Below, piece by piece: positions 38,365 through 45,747 of a stretch of DNA of 64,000 bases. Position 1 is the stretch's first letter. Each line of letters begins with the position of its first letter. The notes beneath the pieces were generated by a model, which worked only from the letters and a program-made list of their open reading frames with translations, searched no databases and was not told where the DNA came from. The position numbers and the translations under genes were made by a program. Source of the stretch: Betaproteobacteria bacterium Ga0077526 (GTDB lineage: Bacteria > Pseudomonadota > Gammaproteobacteria > Burkholderiales > Ga0077523); assembly GCA_001464765.1 (NCBI GenBank), contig LNDV01000030.1, positions 186,001 through 250,000 of the forward strand, in the 5' to 3' direction.

Positions 38365-40571
38365 TTGCCGCCCTTTCCGCTTCGCTTCGAAGCCTCGCCC
38401 TCGTGGTCGCCGTGATCGTGCTCGGCGCCTGCGCGGCGAACAAGCACTACGAGGAAGCCAACCGTCTCATCGCTGCCGGCCGTCCCGAGGCCGCCCTCGC
38501 GGAACTGGAACGCGCGGTGAAGCAGGAGCCCCGCAACGCGCAGTACCGGTCCACCCTGCTGCGGGAACGCAACCGGGTGGCCACGATGCGGCTCGTCGAG
38601 GGCGACTCCCTAGCCCGCGAGGAAAAGTTCGACGATGCGGAGCTCGCCTATCGCGCGGCGCAGGCCGCCGAGCCGGACAATCAGCGGGTTCCGGTGCGCC
38701 TCGCGGAACTCGCGAAGGCACGGCAGTCGCGGGTGCTTCTGCAGGAGGCGCGGGACGCGTTCAAGGCCAACAAGCTCCCCGACGCGGAGACCCGCCTGCG
38801 CACCCTGCTGCAGAACACGCCCAACTACCCCGGCGCCCGTGATCTTCTCCGGCGTGTGACGGAGGCGGCATCCATCGTTCCGCCCCCGAGCCTGAAGGCG
38901 CCCTTCGCGAAGCCGATCACGCTCGAATTCCGCGATGCCGCCATGCGCACCGTGTTCGACATGCTGTCGCGTACGTCCGGCATCAACTTCGTGTTCGATC
39001 GTGACGTGCGTCAGGACACGAAGCTCACGGTGTTCGTGCGCAACGTGACCCTGGAGGATGCGCTGAAGCTCATCCTCACCACGAACCAGCTCGACCACAA
39101 GGTCCTGAACGAGAACTCCGTGCTCGTCTACCCGAACACGCCCGCGAAGCAGAAGGACTACCGCGAGCTGGTGGTGCGCAGCTACTACATCGCGAACGCT
39201 GACGTGAAGCAGGCCGCCGCCCTGGTGAAGAGCATCGTCAAGACCCAGGACGTCTTCATCGACGAGAAGCTGAACCTCATGGTGGTGAAGGACACGCCCG
39301 ACGTCATCCGCCTCACGGACCAGCTGGTGCGCACGCTCGATGTCGCGGATCCGGAAGTCATGCTCGATGTGGAAGTGATGGAAGTTGCCCGGACCCGCGC
39401 CGAGAATCTGGGGATCCAGTTCCCCGGGAGCGTGTCTCTCGGTGCGCGCTCCGCGACCACGACCGGTGCCGCGGCGACAACGACGACAATCGACGCGCCG
39501 ATGTTCTTCACGACCAGCAATCCGGCCGTCGTGTTCAACCTCCGGGCGACCGTCGGCAGTACGAACCTTCTCGCCAATCCGCGCATCCGCGTGAAGAACA
39601 AGGAAAAGGCCAAGATTCACATCGGCGACAAGGTGCCGGTGTTCACGTCCACAGCCGCCAACCTCACCGTGGCCACGTCCGTCAGCTACCTGGACGTCGG
39701 TCTGAAGCTCGATGTCGAGCCGCAGATCTATCTCAACGACGACGTGCAGATCAAGGTCGCGCTGGAGGTGAGCAACATCGTCGAGCGGGTGGAGGTCGGG
39801 TCGTCCACGTCGCCTACGGTTGCCTTCCGGATCGGCACGCGCAATGCCAACACGGTCCTGCAGCTGCGCGACGGCGAGACCCAGATCCTCGCGGGCCTCA
39901 TCAACGACGAGGATCGCCGCAGCTCGACCCGCATTCCGGGCCTGGGCGACATTCCGATGCTGAGCAAGATCTTCGGCAGTTCCACCGACACCAAGGTCAA
40001 GAACGAGATCGTCCTGCTCATCACGCCGCGGATCGTCCGCAACATCAATCGCCCGGAAGGTCTCGATGCGGAGATGGCGGTCGGCACGGATACCGCACCG
40101 GGGATGCCGCCGCTGCGGATTGCGAAGACCGCGCCCGGATCGCTTGCCGTCAGTCCCGCCGGAGCAAACGGTGCCGGTGCCGCGGACGCCCCGCCGCCGC
40201 CGCCGGCCGCCAACGTGCCGGTCGAACTCAATGCGGCGCTGCGTCTGCAGGTTCCGGCACAGGCCCGGGTGGGTGCCGAAGTCGTCGTGCGCCTCCAGGC
40301 GCCCGGCGGGCTCGAACTGAAGGACGGCTTCGTGGAACTCACCTTCGACCCTGCGGCGCTTGCGCCGGTGGGCTTCGCGGTACCGGTGCCGGGGCGCGTC
40401 CAGATCGACTCCAGTACGGTGGCGAACGGTGCGGAGCTGCGCTTCAAGGTGCTGGGCGACAAGGCGGGCACCACGCAAGTCGCCGTGTCGAACATCGAAC
40501 TCGTCGATGCATCCGGCTTTGCCGTGGGCATGATGGCCCCGCCGCCGGCGCAGATCGCCATCGTCAAGTAG
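38361..40571 (+). CDS. gspD: Secretin (GspD/PilQ/MshL-like) with TPR head and cohesin-like tail
   Basis: 736 residues. There is a lipobox (VIVLGACAAN, Cys near 24), then TPR-like helices (about 27-165, HYEEANRLIAAGRPEAALAE), a secretin N-domain (FAKPITLEFRDAAMRTVFDM) and repeat ring-building domains. The secretin beta-barrel part (about 325-570) includes EVMLDVEVMEVARTRAE, VPVFTSTA, LRDGETQILAGLI and PGLGDIPMLSKIFG. After a Pro-rich linker, residues about 620-730 resemble a cohesin fold (VELTFDPAALAPVGF, AELRFKVLGDKAGTTQ). It forms the outer-membrane channel. The extra domains at both ends set it apart from standard GspD. Confidence 0.88.
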   Translation: MIAALSASLRSLALVVAVIVLGACAANKHYEEANRLIAAGRPEAALAELERAVKQEPRNAQYRSTLLRERNRVATMRLVEGDSLAREEKFDDAELAYRAAQAAEPDNQRVPVRLAELAKARQSRVLLQEARDAFKANKLPDAETRLRTLLQNTPNYPGARDLLRRVTEAASIVPPPSLKAPFAKPITLEFRDAAMRTVFDMLSRTSGINFVFDRDVRQDTKLTVFVRNVTLEDALKLILTTNQLDHKVLNENSVLVYPNTPAKQKDYRELVVRSYYIANADVKQAAALVKSIVKTQDVFIDEKLNLMVVKDTPDVIRLTDQLVRTLDVADPEVMLDVEVMEVARTRAENLGIQFPGSVSLGARSATTTGAAATTTTIDAPMFFTTSNPAVVFNLRATVGSTNLLANPRIRVKNKEKAKIHIGDKVPVFTSTAANLTVATSVSYLDVGLKLDVEPQIYLNDDVQIKVALEVSNIVERVEVGSSTSPTVAFRIGTRNANTVLQLRDGETQILAGLINDEDRRSSTRIPGLGDIPMLSKIFGSSTDTKVKNEIVLLITPRIVRNINRPEGLDAEMAVGTDTAPGMPPLRIAKTAPGSLAVSPAGANGAGAADAPPPPPAANVPVELNAALRLQVPAQARVGAEVVVRLQAPGGLELKDGFVELTFDPAALAPVGFAVPVPGRVQIDSSTVANGAELRFKVLGDKAGTTQVAVSNIELVDASGFAVGMMAPPPAQIAIVK

Positions 40572-40579
40572 CCCCGCCC

Positions 40580-41047
40580 ATGCGCGCGCGCGGATTCACG
40601 CTGATCGAGATGCTGATCACGGTCGCGATGATCGGCATCCTCGCGACCATCGCGCTGCCTGTCGGTGAGCTCGTATCCCGTCGTGCCAAGGAGCAGGAGC
40701 TGCGGACGGCACTGCGGGAAGTGCGCACCGCGATCGACGCCTACAAGAAGGCCTGGGACGACGGTCGCCTGGAGAAGAAGGCGGACGAATCGGGCTATCC
40801 GCGCACGCTGCGCCAGCTGGTGGACGGCGTGCCTGACGTCAAGACGCCCGAGCGCAAGCCGATCTACTTCATGCGGCGTCTGCCGCGGGATCCTTTCGCG
40901 CCGCCGGAGCTGAAACCCGAGGACAGCTGGGCGAAGCGCTCCTACGCCAGCCCGCCCTCTGCACCTGCCGAGGGGGCGGACGTATTCGACATCCGCTCGC
41001 GTGCCGAAGGTGTCGGGCTCAACGGTGTGCCTTACCGTGACTGGTGA
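40580..41047 (+). CDS. Type II secretion pseudopilin (GspG/GspH-like)
   Basis: 155 residues. The prepilin start is MRARG/FTLIEMLITVAMIGILAT with Glu5, then a helix EQELRTALREVRTAIDAYKK and a C-terminal part GYPRTLRQLVDGVPD and YFMRRLPRDPFAP. The very short leader contrasts with that of GspG. It is probably a minor pseudopilin; exact class uncertain. Confidence 0.82.
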   Translation: MRARGFTLIEMLITVAMIGILATIALPVGELVSRRAKEQELRTALREVRTAIDAYKKAWDDGRLEKKADESGYPRTLRQLVDGVPDVKTPERKPIYFMRRLPRDPFAPPELKPEDSWAKRSYASPPSAPAEGADVFDIRSRAEGVGLNGVPYRDW

Positions 41048-41057
41048 GGCCGCGATC

Positions 41058-41438
41058 GTGCGGATACGCGTCCGAGGCTTCACCCTCATCGAACTGCTGG
41101 TGGTGATGGCGGTGCTTGCCACCCTCCTGTCCATCGTCGTGCCCAAGTACATGGACGGCGTCACGCGCTCGCGCGAGGCGGCGCTGAAGGAGTCGCTGCG
41201 TACCATGCGCGAAGCCATCGACAAGTACGCCGCCGACACGGGGCGCTATCCGGACACGCTGGATGACCTGGTCAAGAAGCGCTATCTCCGCAAGGCACCT
41301 CTCGATCCCATCACGGAGGACACGACCACCTGGGTGGTGATTCCGCCAATGCCCAATACGCTCGCCGGCAGGGTGTCGGACGTACGCAGCGGCGCAACGG
41401 GACAGGCCCTGGACGGCACGGCGTATGCGGAGTGGTGA
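41058..41438 (+). CDS. Type II secretion pseudopilin
   Basis: 126 residues from GTG 41058 (MRIRVRG/FTLIELLVVMAVLATLL), behind GGTGAGG. Glu5 is present, followed by KESLRTMREAIDKYAADTGR, YPDTLDDLVKKRYLRKAPLD and WVVIPP. GTG 41037, overlapping the previous stop, is an alternative. It is similar in plan to GspG but shorter, a minor or second major subunit. Confidence 0.82.
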   Translation: MRIRVRGFTLIELLVVMAVLATLLSIVVPKYMDGVTRSREAALKESLRTMREAIDKYAADTGRYPDTLDDLVKKRYLRKAPLDPITEDTTTWVVIPPMPNTLAGRVSDVRSGATGQALDGTAYAEW

Positions 41439-42219
41439 CGCGCGTGCGCTGTCGCGCCAGCTGGGCTTCACCTACATGGTCGTGCTGGCCATGTGCTTCG
41501 TCATGGGGCTCGGGCTCGCCTCCATCGGTGAGATGTGGCAGGTGGCCGCGCAGCGCGAGAAGGAGAAGGATCTCCTGTTCATAGGGCGGCAGTACCGGCG
41601 TGCGCTCGAGTCCTACGCGGCGCAGTCGCCGGGCACGCCCGATCTGCCCCGGTCGCTGGAGGAACTCGTGGAAGACAAGCGCTTCCCGACGATCAAGCGG
41701 CACATCCGCCGGGTGTATGCCGATCCGATGACCGGCCTGCCGGACTGGAAGCTGATCCTTCAGGGGGATCGCATCATCGGCATCCAGAGCCGCTCCGGCG
41801 GCACGCCGTTCAAGAAGACCGGCTTCGAGGCGAACGAGGACGACTTCGCGGACGCGCAGACCTACGCGCAATGGCGGTTCCAGTATCGCCAGCCCGCGGC
41901 AGTCGTGGCCCCGGGCGTCGTGGCCCCGGGCGGTGTTCCACCGCCCTCCGGCGTGACCGGCGGACCCGTCTCGTCGCCGATCGCCGCGCCCGTGGATGCG
42001 ACACCGCCGCCACCTCCGCCCGTGAAGCGCAACGAAGAGCGCTGCGAGACGCAGCGGGCGACCGACATGCAGCAGTGCGCGGCGGCTAGGGACACCGGCG
42101 TCACGACCGGGCAGATCGCCGCATGCACCGCTTCCGCCACCAGCCGGTTCGTCGCCTGCATCGGCGGCCGGAGTCTGCCGGCACTGCGGGTGCCCGCCGC
42201 AACGGCACCTTCCCAGTAG
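41425..42219 (+). CDS. Atypical pseudopilin-like protein with Cys-rich tail
   Basis: 264 residues. The start SRQLG/FTYMVVLAMCFVMGLGLA looks like a prepilin but lacks Glu at +5, as in tip subunits such as GspK. The body is pseudopilin-like (IGRQYRRALESYAAQSPGTP, RHIRRVYADPMTGLPDWKL). A Pro/Val-rich linker follows, then a tail with four Cys (in RCETQ, MQQCAA, IAACTA, FVACIG). It overlaps the previous gene by 14 bp and ends the operon. It may cap the pseudopilus or bind substrate; this is inferred. Confidence 0.7.
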   Translation: MRSGDARALSRQLGFTYMVVLAMCFVMGLGLASIGEMWQVAAQREKEKDLLFIGRQYRRALESYAAQSPGTPDLPRSLEELVEDKRFPTIKRHIRRVYADPMTGLPDWKLILQGDRIIGIQSRSGGTPFKKTGFEANEDDFADAQTYAQWRFQYRQPAAVVAPGVVAPGGVPPPSGVTGGPVSSPIAAPVDATPPPPPPVKRNEERCETQRATDMQQCAAARDTGVTTGQIAACTASATSRFVACIGGRSLPALRVPAATAPSQ

Positions 42220-42315
42220 CCGCTGCCGCGCGGAACGCGGCACCTGTCACAAAACGGCAACGGCTGTCCCGCATCCTCCGGGGGTTACTCGGTTTCACCG
42301 TGGCACCCCATCGAC

Positions 42316-43119
42316 ATGCTCCCGTTCCGCCTGCATTTCACGCTCCCGCTCGTCCTCTTGTCCTGTCTCGCGCCGGCACTGGCGCAGGCACGCGATGTCG
42401 GCGAGTTCCTGCCTGACGCGGTCGGCCGCCTCGGCGTGAAGAAGCCACTGATGTCGCCCGCGGTCAGAGTGATCGCCGCGCCGATCTCGGGACCGGGTGC
42501 GCAGGCCCTCGTCCCCGACCATCTCGCCTTGCTCGAGGCGATCGCGGTCCGCGACAGAAAGTCGGTGCAGACGCTGGCGCGGCGCGCGGGTGTCCCGAAC
42601 CGCCTTCCGGATGGCCGCTCGCCGCTGGTGATGGCGGTGGATGCCGGCGACGTCGAAATGGTCCGCACTCTCCTCGACGCGGGGGGGCAGCCTAACGTCA
42701 AGGACGGTTTCGGTCGCACGCCTCTGGGTCTGGCCGCGCTCGGCGGGCATCACCGCATCGCAGTGGCACTGCTGGGCCGCGGCGCCCGTCCGGATGCCAA
42801 GGAGGACAACGGCGCGGTACCGCTGCACCATGCGTCTTCGCTCGGCTTCGATGCCATCGTCAGTGCACTCCTGGATGCCGGCGCAGATGTGGAAGCGCGG
42901 GACCGTCCCGGCCACACGCCGCTCATCAACGCGATTCGCAACGGCAGAACCTCGACAGTGAAGCTGCTGCTCGACCGCGGCGCGGACCCTCAGCTCGCCG
43001 GCAAGGACAAGCTTTCCCCGCTGTACTGGGCGGTGTATCGCCGTCACCGCGCCATTGCCGACGCTCTGGTGGCGGCCGGGGCTCCGCTGGGGGCAGTCTC
43101 CCTGGACGCGCTCGAATAG
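42316..43119 (+). CDS. Exported ankyrin-repeat protein
   Basis: 267 residues. There is a signal peptide (FTLPLVLLSCLAPALAQA), a variable N-terminal part, and five or so ankyrin repeats (about 105-260) such as DGFGRTPLGLAALGGHHRIA, NGAVPLHHASSLGFDAI and PGHTPLINAIRNGRTSTVK. It is a periplasmic protein-binding module with no catalytic motif. The stop and the next start share one base (TAGTG), so it is translated with the EpsA-like regulator. It lies 96 bp after the secretion operon. Confidence 0.82.
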   Translation: MLPFRLHFTLPLVLLSCLAPALAQARDVGEFLPDAVGRLGVKKPLMSPAVRVIAAPISGPGAQALVPDHLALLEAIAVRDRKSVQTLARRAGVPNRLPDGRSPLVMAVDAGDVEMVRTLLDAGGQPNVKDGFGRTPLGLAALGGHHRIAVALLGRGARPDAKEDNGAVPLHHASSLGFDAIVSALLDAGADVEARDRPGHTPLINAIRNGRTSTVKLLLDRGADPQLAGKDKLSPLYWAVYRRHRAIADALVAAGAPLGAVSLDALE

Positions 43120-43904
43120 TGTCAGGACCCGACCACTTCGCCGCTTTCGACGAACGCGAGCTGGAGCGCTTCGCCTCGGCCTTCGATGCCGTGGCCGCGA
43201 TCCGCAAGCGGTCGCATCTGTTTCTGTGGCTGCAGGGTCAGGCGCAGAGTCTTGTCGCGCACGAACTGCTGCTGTGTGCGCACGGTGATCTTGCTCGGCG
43301 CGCCCTGCGCACCGATCACTTCTCCAGCTATCCGCTGCCCGAGGCCGATCTCGCGGGGCTCGTCGACATGGAGTCCGGGCTGCTGATGCAGGCGGTCCGG
43401 GCGTGGTCGGAGCGGGGCGAGCAGCCGCTCCTCGTGTCGGCCCGTCAGGACGACGCCGGCCTGTTCCGTCGTTTCGAGAGCACGCTGTTCCGCTATGGGC
43501 TGCAGAACCTCGCCATCCACGGCACCCCGTCGTATCCCGGATTCACCGGCAGCTACTTCGTGTTTGCGCGGGTTCGTGAGCCCTGGCCGGAGCGGCAGTC
43601 CCAGTATCTCGACATGCTGATGCCGCAGCTTCACGTCGCGCTCGTCCGGGTGCTCGTTCAGGAGCGTGTGGACACGGCGGGAGTTCCTTCGACGGACAGC
43701 ACGGTGACGGCCCGCGAGATCGAGATTCTGCAGTGGGTGAGAGAGGGCAAGAGCAATCAGGAGATCGGGCACATCCTCGGGATCAGCCCGCTCACCGTGA
43801 AGAATCACGTGCAGAAGATCCTCAAGAAGCTGCACGTGCAGAACCGCGCCCAAGCCGTCGGCAAGGCGATCTCTCTTCGGCTGATCAAGTCGGCATCGGC
43901 CTGA
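43119..43904 (+). CDS. epsA: LuxR-type regulator, EpsA-like (PEP-CTERM/exopolysaccharide associated)
   Basis: 261 residues. The N-terminal domain (about 1-190) resembles the EpsA regulators found beside exosortase/PEP-CTERM and exopolysaccharide genes (RSHLFLWLQGQAQSLVAHEL, FTGSYFVFARV). The C-terminal LuxR HTH (about 193-255) has TAREIEILQWVREGKSNQEI and LGISPLTVKNHVQKILKKLH. GTG start overlapping the ankyrin stop. It is likely a transcription factor for surface-protein genes such as the PEP-CTERM gene 1 kb downstream. No exosortase is in the window. Confidence 0.78.
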   Translation: MSGPDHFAAFDERELERFASAFDAVAAIRKRSHLFLWLQGQAQSLVAHELLLCAHGDLARRALRTDHFSSYPLPEADLAGLVDMESGLLMQAVRAWSERGEQPLLVSARQDDAGLFRRFESTLFRYGLQNLAIHGTPSYPGFTGSYFVFARVREPWPERQSQYLDMLMPQLHVALVRVLVQERVDTAGVPSTDSTVTAREIEILQWVREGKSNQEIGHILGISPLTVKNHVQKILKKLHVQNRAQAVGKAISLRLIKSASA

Positions 43905-43934
43905 CAGGTCGCCGGCGCGTACATCGCGCCGGCT

Positions 43935-44435
43935 TCATTCGCGACCGATCTCCTGCAGCCGGTTCTGCAGCGCGAGGCGGTCCAGCTTGTCCATGGGCAG
44001 GCTCAACAGCAGCCGGATGCGATTGGACAGGGTGGTGAACGCCTGCAGGAATGCCTTCCGGACTTCCTCTTCGGACCCCTGGACGGCCGCAGGGTCCGGC
44101 ACCCCCCAATGGGCTGTCATGGGCTGGCCCGGCCACACCGGGCAGGCCTCTGCCGCCGCGCTGTCGCAGACCGTGAACACGAAGTCGAGCTTAGGCGCCC
44201 CCGGCGCCGCGAACTCCTCCCAGCTCTTGGATCGCAATACGGACGTGGCGATACGCTGCCGTTCCAGCAGGTCGATGGCCATCGGGTGCACCCGCCCCGA
44301 AGGATGACTCCCTGCGCTGTGTGCGACGAAGCGGCCCTGCCCTGCGGCATTCAGGAACGCCTCGGCAATGATGCTGCGCGCGCTGTTGCCGGTGCAGAGG
44401 AACAGGGTCTGATAGCGCTGAGTCGTGGCGGACAT
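43935..44435 (-). CDS. arsC: Arsenate reductase ArsC (low-molecular-weight phosphatase fold)
   Basis: 166 residues from ATG 44435 (MSATTQRYQT); the frame is open 16 codons further. The P-loop LFLCTGNSARSIIAEAFLN has the nucleophile Cys and CxGNxxRS pattern; FTVCDSAAAEACPVWPGQP has the following Cys pair and DPAAVQGSEEEVRKAF the catalytic Asp loop. This is the thioredoxin-linked ArsC type that reduces As(V) to As(III). It lies alone, 15 kb from the ars operon, convergent with the regulator gene. Confidence 0.88.
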   Translation of the reverse strand: MSATTQRYQTLFLCTGNSARSIIAEAFLNAAGQGRFVAHSAGSHPSGRVHPMAIDLLERQRIATSVLRSKSWEEFAAPGAPKLDFVFTVCDSAAAEACPVWPGQPMTAHWGVPDPAAVQGSEEEVRKAFLQAFTTLSNRIRLLLSLPMDKLDRLALQNRLQEIGRE

Positions 44436-44858
44436 GGTCGTGGAAAGGGCGGATGGAGTGGGGCCCGAGTGTGCCCCGGACACCGGGCGCGATTCAAGCG
44501 CCTTCGGCGAATGCTGTCCGCCCCCTTCGCCCCGCTGGCGCGTCCGGATGCCGGACGCATGCGCGCGGCTGATCCGATCAGATCACAACAACCCTCCGTT
44601 CGTGTCACGAATCCTCAGCAATGCCTCGGTAGCCTCCGGCACAGTCGACGGAAATGGGAAGGCGCCTCAGAAGTGCGCCGAACAGACTACCTCTCCGTCG
44701 ATGCCGACATACCGTAGCGTCACCGCGCTTCGGGAAACTGATCGGCGTGCACGAATCACTCGTCGGGGGAGGTTCGGCACGAGTGGGACCCCGGTTGTCG
44801 CAGTCCATGTCGGGCTCCGGCAGAAGCCGGGCAGTCAATCACTTTGTGGAGACAATTC
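44436..44858 (+). other. Non-coding divergent gap of 423 bp
   Basis: This lies between arsC (minus) and the PEP-CTERM gene (plus). Small open frames here show no protein character. A short hairpin (CCGGC/GCCGG around 44816-44829) and a ribosome site GGAG (44848-44851) precede the PEP-CTERM start. I found no clear -24/-12 sigma-54 element or strong sigma-70 promoter by eye. Confidence 0.45.
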
Positions 44859-45653
44859 ATGCGCTTGACCCATAGCATTCTGGCGGCCGCCCTCGCAGCC
44901 AGCGTTGCGGCACCCGCCGCAGCCAAGATCGACGACTCGTTCTCGGTCGACGGTGAACTGTTCTGGTCCATCGTGGATGAGACCGCCGAGCGGTCCTACA
45001 CCCGCGATCTGGGCATCGGACTTCAGGAGTTCCTCAACGGTGTCGCCACCGGTCAGACCTGGAGCTTTGCCAACGACGCGAATCTCACCACGTTCCTCGC
45101 CGAAACCGCCTCCGGCAACGCGCTCGTGTGGAACATCGGCGCGCTCGACGGTACGGGTATCAACCGTTACCTGAGCACGGCCGTCCCCGGTTCGACGCTT
45201 CCCGTGTTCTCCAACCAGATCCTGGGTTTCTTCAACGACAATCCGGACATCTACCTCGGTGCCTCCAATGCGATCAAGTCGCATATAAGCGATGAGAACG
45301 ACAATCCGATCGCGGATGGCTCGCACATCGCCACCGCGGCGGACGGCCCGGCCTACGCCGGTGCGGCAACCTGGGGCGGCAATTTCGGCGGTCGTGCTCA
45401 AGGCTTCAGCAACTATATCGGCGCGTCCGATCCGGCAGCGCTGGTTCTGTTCGAGCAGAACTCGAGCGCGTTCGCCCAGCGATTCAATCCCGGCAAGACC
45501 ACGGCGCTGCAATACGCAGGTAATCCTTACGCCGCATCCTTCGACGGCAGCAAGCTGACGATCGCGGCCATTCCCGAACCCAGCACCTACGCGATGCTCG
45601 GGCTGGGTCTCGCAGCAATCGGGTTCGCCGCCCGTCGCCGCGCCGCCAAGTAA
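44859..45653 (+). CDS. PEP-CTERM sorting domain protein
   Basis: 264 residues: signal peptide (MRLTHSILAAALAASVAAP), a beta-rich, low-charge body (TWSFANDANLTTFLAETAS, NALVWNIGALDGTG), and at the end the sorting signal PEPSTYAMLGLG, a hydrophobic helix and ARRRAAK. Exosortase enzymes recognise this signal for transfer to the cell surface. ATG 44859 is chosen; the frame opens 5 codons earlier. The exosortase must be encoded elsewhere. The body shows no enzyme motif. Confidence 0.9.
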   Translation: MRLTHSILAAALAASVAAPAAAKIDDSFSVDGELFWSIVDETAERSYTRDLGIGLQEFLNGVATGQTWSFANDANLTTFLAETASGNALVWNIGALDGTGINRYLSTAVPGSTLPVFSNQILGFFNDNPDIYLGASNAIKSHISDENDNPIADGSHIATAADGPAYAGAATWGGNFGGRAQGFSNYIGASDPAALVLFEQNSSAFAQRFNPGKTTALQYAGNPYAASFDGSKLTIAAIPEPSTYAMLGLGLAAIGFAARRRAAK

Positions 45654-45683
45654 TTCCGGTCGTTCTCAGTCAGGGCAGGGCCG

Positions 45684-45708
45684 TGCGGTGTGACTTCGTC
45701 ACACCGCA
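45684..45708 (+). terminator. Hairpin between the PEP-CTERM and PstS-like genes
   Basis: An 11-bp perfect stem TGCGGTGTGAC (45684-45694) / GTCACACCGCA (45698-45708) with a tight TTC loop. No T run follows, so it may be a stabilising or processing structure rather than a terminator. Confidence 0.5.
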
Positions 45709-45747
45709 GGGACAGGCTCACCCTGCGAAACCGTAAAGGAGATTGCA

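Noticed and set aside
38610..40478. A 622-codon minus-strand frame across the secretin gene
   Set aside because: Antisense shadow; very Arg/His/Glu rich with no domain, while the plus strand encodes a clear secretin.
44425..44868. A 147-codon plus-strand frame in the gap before the PEP-CTERM gene
   Set aside because: No ribosome site, Arg/Pro-rich random-looking composition and overlap with both flanking genes.
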